DNA from: Zerene cesonia | Lineage: Eukaryota; Arthropoda; Insecta; Lepidoptera; Pieridae | Reading direction: 5' to 3' | DNA: 64,000 nucleotides | Assembly: GCF_012273895.1 (NCBI RefSeq) | Contig: NW_024045137.1 | Location: 1,364,001 to 1,428,000 of the forward strand | Shown here: positions 1 through 36,209 of the stretch, piece by piece | Position numbering within the stretch: the first letter of the stretch is position 1 | How the letters are laid out: the number at the start of each line of letters is the position of its first letter | Notes under the pieces: model-generated | Databases searched by the model: none | Seen by the model: only the letters and a program-made list of their open reading frames with translations | Told to the model about the DNA's origin: nothing | Made by a program: the position numbers and the translations under genes

Positions 1-62
1 TATGCCGATATTCCTACGGGATACGGACTTACGCGGTATAACCGCGGGCTGCACCTAGTATA

Positions 63-1640
63 TCATAAGGATAATAAGATAAACTCATGAAATTATTATA
101 TTGTCACCAAACTAATATAAACAAAGAAAGTTTGAGTAAAAGTGAGTAAAAATTTAGTGTTAAGTTGCTGGCTACATAAAAACATACAAACATACAAGTG
201 AAACTTATAAATAGCGATTTAAAAATAAAAAATTCTAATGGACAAATACTAAATATCTACTTTATCTAAATATCTTGAAAATTTAAATCTAAAGTTTATT
301 TACTTGTATTGTATGTCACTATAAGATAGTAACAACCGGGAGATTGTAATAGAACTTCGTAACCTGTTTACTAACGATAACTTAAAACCTAGCATGGTAA
401 AGTAATCATAACTTAACCTTACTTGAATTAAATACTATACGTATTGAAAGAAACTATTCAACGTCTAAAGCATTTTTTAAAACTTTTAAATCAGATTGTT
501 TCATTAAAATATCTAATGACTGCAATTAATCACAGAGCAACGGTCGTATGTAAACACAACTAACCTGATAATCATACGGTATAACAATTCCCTGTTCTTC
601 ACAACGTTCCTGGTATCTACATCTGTTGATGCTTCCTTCATTTCTATAAATCGAACTTATAATATTTTCAAAAATATCGAAAAATAGCGCAGGACCGGCA
701 CACGGGTTGTTTTTATTTTTAACAGTTTGACATCAACAAACAGATCAAACTTCTTGACAGTGACGTTTGTCTATGGCAGTACTACAGGTTAAAAATTAGT
801 CAAAGAGAAACCAGTTTCCGACGGTCGCAAAGAACAACTGAGTAAGGACAAGTATAACCGCTTTGTACCGAGTTTATCATGTTAATAATAATCAATAACT
901 CTGATCATGCGCTGTAACAGAGCAATCCTATATGAATGACCACAACGGTACAAGAAGCATCGTTAAATCAGGCGTATGCACAAATGCAATTTATTTTTAC
1001 AGTTCATTAAAACTAATGCGTTCAAAACAAGTTCAAAGGATTCTAATATGAATGAATGAACATAATCCTATGCTCTTTAATTAGTTAGGTTGTTTGTCCG
1101 TGTCGTATCGATGGACTTGGAATACATTTTTAAATTACTACATAATATAAAACATAGTTCTTTGTCGCGCCTATCTGTTCCCAGTAAATTCAAAGAATTT
1201 TAACCTGTTTTCAGAAAAGGATAGCGTAGATGGCGAAAAACATTTTATAAGTAATTTGTTGATAAGATTATATAATAGATAAAATAAAATAAGATAAAAA
1301 TTTGAGTTTAAATTTTCAAATTGCAATCCATGCCTTTGTGGGTATGCTATAAATATAACTAATATTATTTCTCGAATTAACTTTACGGTCTTATTGTTTA
1401 TTAGTTATCTGTAACCACTGAATCGAGGGGAAGATCCAATAAAAAATGAAATAATAATTTTGGAAACTGAAAAAAAAAATCAATAAATATTAAAGAGTCT
1501 CTTGAAATTCAGTTAATTTTCAAGCCTTTTTTATTTTTATGTTTAAAAAGTTTTATTGAGTTGTATATAAGCAAAAAGGATTCGCAACAGAATGATTGTA
1601 CCGATTTAATAAAATTTTTATGTATGTCGTTAAGATTTAA
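63..1640. other. PLCE intron, no recognised features
   Basis: AT-rich. Positions 1-62 are the 3' end of a GCGAAAGTTTG-family Helitron-like element (hairpin, then cacctagtat). No exon matching the start of the X box is found here, so the previous exon lies outside the window. Confidence 0.5.
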
Positions 1641-1740
1641 TTTATTTATAGAAAAACGGGTAGTTGAATTTTTTTCTTAGCAATGTGCTTCAGCACATTA
1701 GTAAGAAAAAAAATCAACTACCCGTTTTTCTATAAATTAG
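1641..1740. repeat. Near-perfect palindrome (arms ~45 bp, loop TTCA)
   Basis: Left arm tagaaaaacgggtagttga ... caatgtgc, loop ttca, right arm gcacattagtaag ... tcaactacccgtttttcta. Only about two mismatches in the inner arm. It lies in the intron 75 bases before the first visible exon. Likely a MITE-type insertion. Confidence 0.85.
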
Positions 1741-1815
1741 TTAAGACAGTTCGTTAAAAATAATTATTAATTACTTTTATTTTTGTAACGTTTGCACTAA
1801 ATTTTCCCCCACCAG

Positions 1816-27030
<25,215 letters not shown>

Positions 27031-27228
27031 GTGTGGCAGGTGAGGTCTCATCATCAGCCCGTGTGGGGTGATGAACAGGGTGATAAAGGGTCACATTAGC
27101 CGATATAGCCATGTAGGGGTGACACATAGGGTCACATCACCCATATCTGTCAAATAAGAATAAATTAACTTATATCAAATCAAGGTTTACAAAGATCAGT
27201 AATTCATTTGCGAGCATTAGTATTAAAT

Positions 27229-27420
27229 TCTAATATTATATATGCGAAAGTTTGTAAGGATGTGTGTGTTTGTTACTCTTTCACGCAAAAACTACTGAAC
27301 CGATTGCAATGAAATTTGGTACGTAGATAGCTGGACATCTGGAATAACATATAGGCTTTTTATCCCGATATTCCTACGGGTTACGGACTTAAGTGGGTGA
27401 AACCGCGGGGCGCAGCTATT
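27229..27420 (+). mobile_element. Helitron-like element, GCGAAAGTTTG family
   Basis: Full-length copy with hairpin, but ending gcgcagctatt instead of ctagt; it lies in the interval between the TGA exon and the long terminal exon. Confidence 0.65.
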
Positions 27421-27582
27421 GCTTTATAAATGAGAAATTTTGAAAGACTAGAAAAAATATTGATCACGAGGCGTAATTCGAACCACTTCCCTTTGCCAAA
27501 TCTTAGCAACGCCTAGCCTTTCGGCCAACCGTAATCCCGTCTCAGCAATCGAATTTCTTCTACTCTTTCGGTTTATGTGCCT
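27419..27582 (-). mobile_element. tRNA-derived SINE (GATCACG type)
   Basis: Reverse-strand copy; contains gatcacgaggc, caacgcctagcctttcggcc and cttctactctttcggttta. Immediately follows the Helitron-like element. Confidence 0.7.
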
Positions 27583-27656
27583 AAATTCTCTCAATAGATT
27601 GACCAATATTGACCTAATATGCTATCATATATTGTATGGATCTATTTCCTTCACAG

Positions 27657-29246
27657 GTCTTCCGCCGGCTCGGCACGAGTCTGGCGAACCATCGTGCATC
27701 TCTTTCCTCCGAGTTAGGTTCACTATGGGATTTCTTCAGGATAGACAAGGACAGACGACGCTCCACACAGACCACTTATGAGACAATCGAAAGCAAATCA
27801 CCCGTAAAACTCGCAAGAGATCTACTCCAAGTACTTCAAGAAACGGTTTTCTCAAAGAAATTCGAAGAGAAACGGTGCCCGCTAGTTAAAGAAGAGTCGG
27901 ATTTAAGCTCAGACGAGGAAGAAGGAACTGACAGGATAGCGAATTTAATAGATTTCTTTTTCACAATCGTGAAGAGTCAAAAAGAAGACAGAAAGGGCAG
28001 CAGCTGTTTCAAAACAGAAGCAAGTAAAGAAGAAATATACGTACCGGCCAAAGTTAATACAGAGCTGGAACAGAAAATGGAAACGCTGATAGAATTCTTA
28101 GCAACAAGCGGCGTTGAAGAAACAAACGAAAAGAAAATCACTTTAATGGAATTTCTGTTCGGCAACGACGAGAAATGGGAGAAGCCAATAATCGAAATAA
28201 ACATGAAGGGCATGAGCCTATCAGAATCGGATATAAACGTGAAAAATTTAAAGTACATAGACGAAACGCCGGAAGAAAACGAGACTTTAGTCGAGATGCT
28301 GTTCAAATTCATGGACAGCTACAACAGCAGGGACAAAGACAAGTCGCTAACGCCGTCGCTGTCCGAGAAATCGAAATCCGACATGACGATTAGCAAATTC
28401 GAAACCTTCAGTGACATGAGCAAAACCAAATCGGACTCCACGCTGCAAACCCAAGACACGGTCATAGACAAAGCTGAAGACCGTTCCAGTAAATCGAGCC
28501 GGCGCATTTCCGAAACTGTCGTTGATTTGAGCCACATAAAAACGGACCTGGAAGACATCTTCGAGGAAGCGATACTGCGCGTGCGCGAATTGCGAATGGA
28601 CGATACAATGAGCGACCAAGAGGATATAGATAACTTCAACGCTTACACCAAACCGATACAGTACAGTCTACCGTACAGTGTCGAATTGTCCGACATCTTA
28701 GAAGAGGACGAGATATCATCAAGACTGGACAGACAACCGTCACAAGATAGATTGCTGCAAGCCAGAGAATTGGCGGAAGATTTACTCAAGCATATAGAAG
28801 AGAGAGTGGCTAAACACTTCGAGGACAGTTCTGGACCGTCGACTGAGGATTTTAGTCGAGAGTTCGACTTGAGTCCGAGCCTGAAGTCGCAGAGCCTAGT
28901 CGACCTGCGCAACATTCCAGACTTACCGCCGAGTCTAATTATAAAACCTAAAGTGCTAAGAGTCGATAAATCCACTTCGACCACAGATGACTCTATATCT
29001 GAAAAGAGTGAGAGGAGCGAAAGGGCGCTAGATAAATTAGAATCGCTGCATAGGTTTTTCTCGAGGTCTCGATTGGAAATCATCGACGAGAGCTTAGAAG
29101 AGAACGGAGATGTCAAAGCGAAGAAGAGAAGCGAGAGAAGTGAACAGAGAAAGAATCAGACGTCACTAGACGATGTTGAAGATATATTAGATGATAATGA
29201 ACTAGTGGATGATGTTAAGAAAGTTTTCAATCAAGACGAACGTTGA
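27657..29246 (+). CDS. Large acidic terminal exon, alternative/extended C-terminus of PLCE or separate gene
   Basis: Open for 529 codons to a TGA (29244-29246), phase 0 after a strong acceptor (ctatttccttcacag). No known domain is recognised. It is rich in Glu, Asp, Ser and Lys, mostly disordered by composition, with short hydrophobic islands repeating the pattern L-x-(D/E)-F-(F/L): SLWDFF, NLIDFF, TLIEFL, TLMEFL, TLVEML. Long even codon use and no decay indicate real coding sequence. An ATG at 27636 lies just before the acceptor, but SINE and Helitron debris directly upstream argue against a promoter. Phase allows joining to 27039 (through the TGA) or directly to 26132 (skipping that exon). 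If independent, its function is unknown. Confidence 0.7.
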   Translation, partial: VFRRLGTSLANHRASLSSELGSLWDFFRIDKDRRRSTQTTYETIESKSPVKLARDLLQVLQETVFSKKFEEKRCPLVKEESDLSSDEEEGTDRIANLIDFFFTIVKSQKEDRKGSSCFKTEASKEEIYVPAKVNTELEQKMETLIEFLATSGVEETNEKKITLMEFLFGNDEKWEKPIIEINMKGMSLSESDINVKNLKYIDETPEENETLVEMLFKFMDSYNSRDKDKSLTPSLSEKSKSDMTISKFETFSDMSKTKSDSTLQTQDTVIDKAEDRSSKSSRRISETVVDLSHIKTDLEDIFEEAILRVRELRMDDTMSDQEDIDNFNAYTKPIQYSLPYSVELSDILEEDEISSRLDRQPSQDRLLQARELAEDLLKHIEERVAKHFEDSSGPSTEDFSREFDLSPSLKSQSLVDLRNIPDLPPSLIIKPKVLRVDKSTSTTDDSISEKSERSERALDKLESLHRFFSRSRLEIIDESLEENGDVKAKKRSERSEQRKNQTSLDDVEDILDDNELVDDVKKVFNQDER

Positions 29247-29700
29247 ACGGATGTGTCAAATTTAAACCGAGTTTAAAACCGTTAAGTTATCAATATGAAT
29301 AGAATTAAACGATTTATACGAGACGATTCGTTTGTAATATGTAGGTATTATAAAGTTTTATTTCAATCTACCAAGCAATCGGCTGGAAATCTTGTTATAT
29401 CGATAAAAAGGCAGAATTGTGAAAATTATTGAAATGAAAAAATAAGGTATATTAATAGTTTTGGACACCTTTGAAAATGTATTTGTTTAATGCTTAAAAA
29501 CCCCGTACCTCGAAATTGAGACATTTAAAATTAAATACTTATATCGGATCGTTAACAATATTAATTTTACCGCCGATAAATATAAAAAGCAATGAAATTC
29601 TAAAATAAAATAAGACAGTTTAAAAACCGTTAAAATAACACGTAATTGTCAAACTTGCGTCAAATTAAAAACAATAAATATACTTGTAATTTACAAATTA
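29247..29700 (+). other. Probable 3' UTR of the terminal exon
   Basis: AT-rich, free of recognisable repeats. Candidate polyadenylation signals AATAAA at 29604-29609 and 29673-29678; repeat sequence starts again at about 29715. Confidence 0.55.
29673..29678 (+). terminator. Candidate polyadenylation signal AATAAA
   Basis: AATAAA about 430 bases after the stop codon, near the end of the repeat-free stretch. A second lies at 29604-29609. Confidence 0.4.
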
Positions 29701-29714
29701 AGTATAAGATTAGT

Positions 29715-29995
29715 TATCCGCCTCCATTGTGCAGTGGTCAATCAAGAGGTCTTGGGTTCGATCCAGCGTGGTCAGCAAAATAAGTTATGCATGGAGCTTG
29801 GAGCATCAAAATGTTACTTGGTCTCTTTACTACTTAACCCCACTAATATTATAAATGCGAATTAACTCCATCTATCTGTCTCTTCCTCATGCCTGAACCA
29901 CTGAACCGACTTTAATGAATTTGGGTACAGAGATAGCGAAGACGCTGCTGGAAAGCATAGCGTAGATCTTTCACCAATTTTCTACATTAATTAAT
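29715..29995 (+). mobile_element. tRNA-like SINE head plus Helitron-like fragment
   Basis: 29718-29785 shows ccattgtgcagtggtcaa and a B-box-like gggttcgatcc. 29848-29990 is a diverged actaatattataaatgcga element with gaaccactgaaccgac. Confidence 0.5.
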
Positions 29996-31500
29996 ATCTA
30001 TATATACCAATAATATATTTTAATTTCCATTCTACCCATACCTTAAATATATAATATACAAAATAAACTCAATAAAAATTATTCAACAACCCCTTGCCCA
30101 ATCGAACTTAAAAAAAAAACAAAAAAAGTTACCAAGAAGATCAATTTTATTCAGTTCGAATCCAACTGTCGAACAGAACGGTCGTCCCCGACGCTACGCT
30201 CGTGTCAACGGGCCTCTATAGTGAGATTTTAATATTTAGCTATTAGAATAATATTATATAGGATATAAAGGTACGCTTTCATTTGGACAATCATGTACAA
30301 TGGACACGCGCCCTAATCAAACGGCATATTTATCAAAAGTTGAATTTATAATTATCGTAAATTTTATACTACTTAAAATTATTATAGCGTGTGTTTTGAC
30401 TTATTTTCTAATAAACGACGATTTAGATAACTGGCAACACTGAAAATGGATATTTAATTTTATTAGAAAATAAGTTAGGGCATTATTGGTTAAATATAGT
30501 TAAATGTATTTATAATTTATCGATGTTAAATAATTATGTTCCTTTGTAAATTATTTATCACGTAATATGTAATGGACCAATGCTAAGATGAATTCAAAAG
30601 GCGTTAATTTTCCATTCTAATTTTAAAATATTTTTTTTTTTACATTAAAAAGTTTCTATACCCCCATAAATAATGAAATTGAAGGCTTAGATTAAAACAA
30701 TAACGTTTTTTATCTATTTCACTCTACAGCGAGATTAGTTTTAAACACAGGGATAGAATTTTGATTTATAACTTGTACTTGGAATTCGCCGTGTGTAGAT
30801 TTTTTGTTAGAATAATATTTTATCTGTGTATAGCTGTTACAGCCCGTTTACATCGTCACGACACGACCTCGTAACGATATTGTATTGAAGCAATATCGAT
30901 ATATAATGAAACAATATCACCGCTGTGATATTTTTTTAATTATAGTTATTGAATCCATCAGTATATTACCAAAGAGAAAGCATTTAAATATATGCTTTTT
31001 ATTGAAGTGATCGCAACCACGCCCTTCGGCGTAATATTCATGGCCACAATCCACTGAGACATTAAGTAGTAACTCTCCTTTTTTCAGAGAATGTACGTGG
31101 ATTGAGAATGATTACGGATGATAGAGTAAATTAAATAATTAAAAATTACCATGCAGCTAGTAATTGTTTAAAAAAAATATGAAGCTTTCATTGTCAAACT
31201 TATTTTTTCATACAATAACTTCCGATACTTGCAGAAAAACAATCCTCTGAAGTTATATTCACATAACTTTCTTTATTAGCTGCTATCCGCAATTTCTCCC
31301 ACTTTGTGAATTATCGTTTACACGATAACGATATCGTGCTGTCGTGATGTAATCGGGCACAATTAGAACCGATGTTAACGACAATGATTCATATTTCTAT
31401 GTCATTTTATCTATTTTCTGATACTATGTTCGCAGCTCGAAATATATTTTATGAGAAAAATACAAATTTATTAAACCATATATTTGTTTTGTTTTATTTA
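29996..31500. other. Repeat-poor AT-rich intergenic DNA
   Basis: No gene, SINE or Helitron-like signature recognised. It could include further 3' UTR of the plus-strand gene. Only short homopolymer runs stand out. Confidence 0.5.
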
Positions 31501-31514
31501 CCAAAAGTTTCTAA

Positions 31515-31812
31515 TGTGGAAGTTTTGCACGATTCGGCACGAATTGGGCCAGCTCACACAGGGGAAGCGCCACACTCGCACAGAAAACCGACGTGAAATA
31601 CGATGACTGGGGGAGGCGGAGGCCCGTTTCCTATTCCTCATTACTCCCAGTCCATTCCTTCTTTCATCATTCACCCTTTGCTTCCTTTATTCTAGTCGTC
31701 AGTCCTTTCCATATCCTCTATCAGTTAAAATCGAGCGACGCATTCGTAGCCCTATCGCAGCCCTATCGCAAGGGCGCAAAGGCGACCAACCAGCTCAGTT
31801 GCCTACAATGAC
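31515..31812 (+). repeat. GGCGGTGG-type dispersed repeat (diverged)
   Basis: Contains ggcacgaattgggccagctc and aaggcgaccaaccagctcag. Confidence 0.6.
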
Positions 31813-31819
31813 ATAAAAA

Positions 31820-33420
31820 ACTAACGGTCTGCTTCAGCTTCGCCCGCAGATAATAAGTTAATATCAATAAAAAAAATTGAGAGTCCGTTCCAGCTAATCT
31901 CGGAAACAGCTTCAATTTTGAGTAAAGAGCTAACAAATAATCGTTTTCACGATATCAAATATCAAAATTATAAACCAATTTTTCACACTAATGGAGTTTT
32001 ATCAGTCTACACAAGTTCAATCAGTATTAAATTGGCTTCAATTCTATTACTTAAACCTCCAAAATATCTAGCAAAACATATTATGTGAAGTTATTTTTGC
32101 ATTCTTAAACAATGTGCGTGCATTAGCAATTTAAATGCCACAGAATAGGTATTTAGATAAAGTGAAAACAATACTATAATTAGTTACTGCGATAAGAGCG
32201 ATCCCGATAACACTCTCATAACCTTTGAACGAGAACTCGCGAGGTCGGTCGCCATTTGCTTTTTCCATTTTTAAACCGCAATGAGTCATAGATTCTATTG
32301 GCGGGAGAATGTTAAATAATTCAAAATTTTTTTTTTTTTCACTTCGTGGCAATAAGGCCAGTGTCATGTATATTAAAATGTATCTTTATTTGAATTTAAT
32401 TTGTAATTGCCTTTAATATGTCATAGTATAATTGCCAGTTCCATAAATTATCAACAGACGTAAAACGGGATAACTTTTTCATTCTTTTTTTGGATAGGGT
32501 CGACATTGGTCGTATGAGAATTTGAAACAAAAACCTTCTATTCTTCACCGTCTAAGGAAGAAAAAAGAGGTGATGTCAGTTTTTTTGGCGGTTTAATTTT
32601 TTGGTTAAAAACTTTTGTATAGATATTGAATTAATGAAACTTTTAATATAAACTATGTATTGATTGCATTCTTATAAGAAAATAGTATACGATGTTTAGT
32701 TAATTATTTATAAATAACATATTTCTGTACGTCTGTCTGGTAAATTTGGTGTTCAATCAGTCAAATCATTCCTTAAAGAAAACACTATTATATATTGATA
32801 CTAGCTGCTCGCCCCGGCTCCGCCCGGGTTGTCATTTATCGTAATTAAAATTATTTAAACAGGATCTCTCGAGTTGGATCGAACTGCACATGGTATGCGA
32901 ATTTTATTATAATCGGTTAAGTGGTTTAGGAGTCCATTGAAGACAAACATTGTGACACGAGATTTATATATATTGAGATTAGTACTTGATTTATTTAAAA
33001 AAAAAATAGTTAGCTTTCGTTAATATTAATATATTTTATGGTTAGTTTATATTACTAACCCCCGACGCAAAGATAAAGATGTTATAAGTTTGACGTGTCT
33101 GTCTGTGGCATCATAACTTCCGAACGGATGCATCGATTTCAATTTAGTTTTTTTTGTTTTAAAGATGATATATGTGCAGTGTTCTTAGATATGTTTAATG
33201 AAAATCGCTCGAGCCGTAATGGTAGTTGTAGGGGGTGAAAGTGGATAGATTAACCGAATGTCTGTAAATATACTCGGATGGGGTCTCAAATAGCTTCGTA
33301 TGATGAGGAAGTTGGTTGTAATCTTTAGCCTAATTTTAGAAACAATGGGGGCTGGGGTTTTTTAAATTTTAAATTAAATTTTTCATTATTTCAATCATTA
33401 TATACTACCCGGGCGGAGCC
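31820..33420. other. Intergenic DNA with diverged Helitron-like pieces
   Basis: 32798-32985 reads ctagctgctcgccccggctc to acacgagatttatatat, a diverged CTCGTGTCAC-type element. 33056-33435 contains ccgacgcaaagataaagatg and ends cggggcgtgcagctagtta, another CTAGT-ending element. No coding sequence recognised. Confidence 0.5.
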
Positions 33421-33597
33421 GGGGCGTGCAGCTAGTTAAGCTTAGACCAAACGTCACGGGCGTGAGTTAGGCAAGACACAAGCGGACATATGACAAACTT
33501 CAGCCTCGATAAGTTTAACAGATAGCGCCAAAACATCCGCCTCAAATGAATTGATTATTTGCTTTAATATCTCTCTTTTTTGGTAGTACTGGTATAT

Positions 33598-33860
33598 TTA
33601 GAAATTAAAAACTTTTTAACGGATTTTAAACGCGATTTATTCATTATCTTATTTACCCGACGTTTCGAACACTAAATACAAAAATGTATGACCTTCAAGA
33701 CATGTAACATCTCAGTCTCCCCGTGACCACGCTCGCTGTGAAGTGTTCGAAACGACGGGTTAATAATATAATGAATAAATCGCGTTTAAAACCCGTTAAA
33801 AAGTTTTTAATTTCTAAATGTATAATACTCGCGTAAAATCAAACACATGAAAATTCTAGT
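33598..33860. mobile_element. Fold-back element, long inverted arms (most complete copy)
   Basis: Left arm tagaaattaaaaacttttta ... gacgtttcgaacact; right arm cgctcgctgtgaagtgttcg ... aaaaagtttttaatttctaa. The arms are inverted copies over about 80 bases, forming a MITE-like hairpin. Partial copies at 7140-7300, 12150-12310, 25830-25940, 41935-42065, 43498-43625, 50010-50170 and 57108-57262. Confidence 0.75.
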
Positions 33861-34007
33861 ACTGGTATATTTACTGTACCGTCACAGTATAATATATTTA
33901 ATAAAATTTTACACGTACACAATAACATCTTACAAAAGTAGGAGATAGACATTTTTATGACCCGAGGAACAGAAATTAAATTGATGTGCCTGTTTTCCGG
34001 CTTGAAG

Positions 34008-34139
34008 TGAAGTCCCGTGTCCCCTAGTGGGGTATGGGGCAGGTGAAGTACATCATCATTATTGTGCGTCCCCACCGGGAATTGAACCCAGGACGCTTCG
34101 GTTCTACGCTCACGCGTTAACCACTGTACCAAGGAGGCG
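34008..34139 (-). mobile_element. tRNA-derived SINE (GCCTCCTTGG type), internally deleted
   Basis: Reverse-strand copy from gaagtcccgtgtcccctagt to ccactgtaccaaggaggcgg, with a shortened body. Confidence 0.75.
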
Positions 34140-34591
34140 GTTTTCCGGCTTAGTAAATTAAAAAATTCATTTACGGGACAAGCTATACGCTTTTACTACT
34201 TACTTACTTACTTACTATACTCCTACTACTTACTAAATAGTAATCGTGTAGAAGTGAAGTGCTAAATTCAAACTATATTAAAACTGCATTAGTTCAGAGA
34301 GCTTACTATAGCATTAATGAATATATGGAAGATGACAATCCATGGAATGCAGTCTCCTAAGAACCACAGGACAGTTCATTGGCATCATTGTTATGTACAT
34401 GTTACATATTACGTAGAATTCAAATGTGGATTAGATATTTTAAAAGGACAACTACAGAATTTCTTGTCGGCTCTTCTCTGTAGAAACTGCTTTCCGAACC
34501 GGTGGTAAATGTTATAACTGTGTTATGACGCTTCAAAAGTGCTTCTATAAGAAGTCTAATTGAATTTAATTTTTTAGTTTTTATAGCATTG

Positions 34592-34712
34592 AAATGCTTT
34601 ATAAATGAGAAATTTTGAAAGAATAGAAAAAATTCGATCACGAGGCAGGATTCGAACCTGCGTATCTTGCCTAACCGTAGCAACGCCTAGCCTCTCGGCC
34701 ACCCGTGATCCT
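34592..34712 (-). mobile_element. tRNA-derived SINE (GATCACG type)
   Basis: Contains gatcacgaggcaggattcga and tctcggccacccgtgatcct, reverse strand. Confidence 0.75.
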
Positions 34713-35239
34713 GCCACAGTAACTATATATATTACGATATTTTAACACGCCCAGAAACCCTCTTCTTCACCTTTATCAGTCCATTCCTGTACATCCATCA
34801 TCAATCCTTGTATCTTTAACTGTCATGAGCAGTGGTGATCGCTTACCATCAGCCGAACCGCCATCTTAGTTGTATTATTGTAGTTATCACAGAATAGTTC
34901 GATATAAAATTGTCATTCATGGACTTTTCCTTTGACAAAGCGGGCGAAGTCGCGGCTGGAGAGCTAGTTCGTAATACTTTATGCACAAACTTTACCAGGT
35001 GTTTTAAAGATAATTTTATAACATTTTCAATTACCTCACGTTGTCAGTTGCATACAAATGTTCTATTATTTTTGAAACAATACTATATTAAACTTATAAA
35101 ATTTCTATTGTCATAGTCTATAGATAGCCAAATATAATGCGTTGTCACGACGATGCGACAGAAAAGCAGTAAATGTTATATATTTACTGTAAATAATATA
35201 TATTTCACTGTAAATTTTTTACTGTAAATAATTTAATAT

Positions 35240-35399
35240 ATAGGGGGTTTCGGGAGCGATAAATCGATCTAGCTAGGAATTTTTTTTAGAAAATGTCATA
35301 TTCGTGTTTTATCGACTTAAACTTACTTTTTTAACAAATAGGAGGCGTTTGAGTAGTCCCAATTTATTATGACTCTTCCTGACATCTATTGGCGAATAA
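35240..35399. repeat. Dispersed repeat (copy 2 of 2)
   Basis: Nearly identical to 11218-11384; directly followed by a GCGAAAGTTTG-family Helitron-like element (35400-35608). Confidence 0.7.
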
Positions 35400-35984
35400 G
35401 AATTCTATAAATGCGAAAGTTTGTGAGGGTGGATGCATATGTAGGTGTGCGTCTGTTACTCTTTCACGCAAAAACTACTGAACCGATTGCAATGAAATTT
35501 GCTTCGTAGATAGATGGACAACTGAAATAACACATAGGCACTTTTTGTACCGATATTCCTACGAGATACGGACTTACGCGGTTTCAACCGCGGGTCACAG
35601 CTAGTATTTATTAATCTTATGACAAGTCAACTTCTAAAACGATGACATGTGCTAGAAAAGATTTTGAACGCGGTGTGTTCGCTGTGCGTACAATATATCT
35701 TTGACTAAATAACCAGTTTTAATGACAAGATTAAAATAGTTGTATCGACCTTCTGAATAAATTAAACGCTTGGACCTTACACAAGCATCAGCCCTTCGCC
35801 TTGATGTGTTGTTTCCGCTTCAGTCAAACAAATAACCCAGCATAAACAAAATAAAATCGGCCAAGTGCGAGTCGGATTCGCATTCGCAAAAAATTCGGAT
35901 TCTGATTTTTATTATATAAGAGAAAGTGAGACTTAGTCAAATGTATCGGTTAAATGTGTTTTTTGGACTAACTTCTTACATATA

Positions 35985-36183
35985 AAAATCTCGTGTCGTG
36001 TTAGTGTATGTGTGTTATGTTATGTTGTTTACCAATGTTAGTTACCTTACTACTTCGAAACGGGTGGACCGATTCAAATAAAGCTTTGTGTGTATATCGG
36101 TAAGATTGAGAAACAGCCAACTTCTATCTTTTATAATCCTAAATGATAAGAAATAAGACAACAGCGTTTTCCGGGTCAGCTAG
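35985..36183 (+). mobile_element. Helitron-like element, CTCGTGTCAC family (diverged)
   Basis: From acatataaaaatctcgtgtc to cgttttccgggtcagctagt. Confidence 0.6.
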
Positions 36184-36209
36184 TGTTATTATTATTTATC
36201 ATTTCATGA

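Noticed and set aside
27636..27656. ATG at 27636 as the start of an independent single-exon gene
   Set aside because: It lies only seven codons before a strong splice acceptor and right after SINE and Helitron debris, with no promoter signal. A splice acceptor is the more likely start, although a separate gene is not excluded.
27977..29116. Several minus-strand and alternative-frame open frames overlapping the long terminal exon
   Set aside because: They are shadows of the plus-strand frame, Ser/Leu-rich because they read the complement of Glu/Asp/Ser codons.
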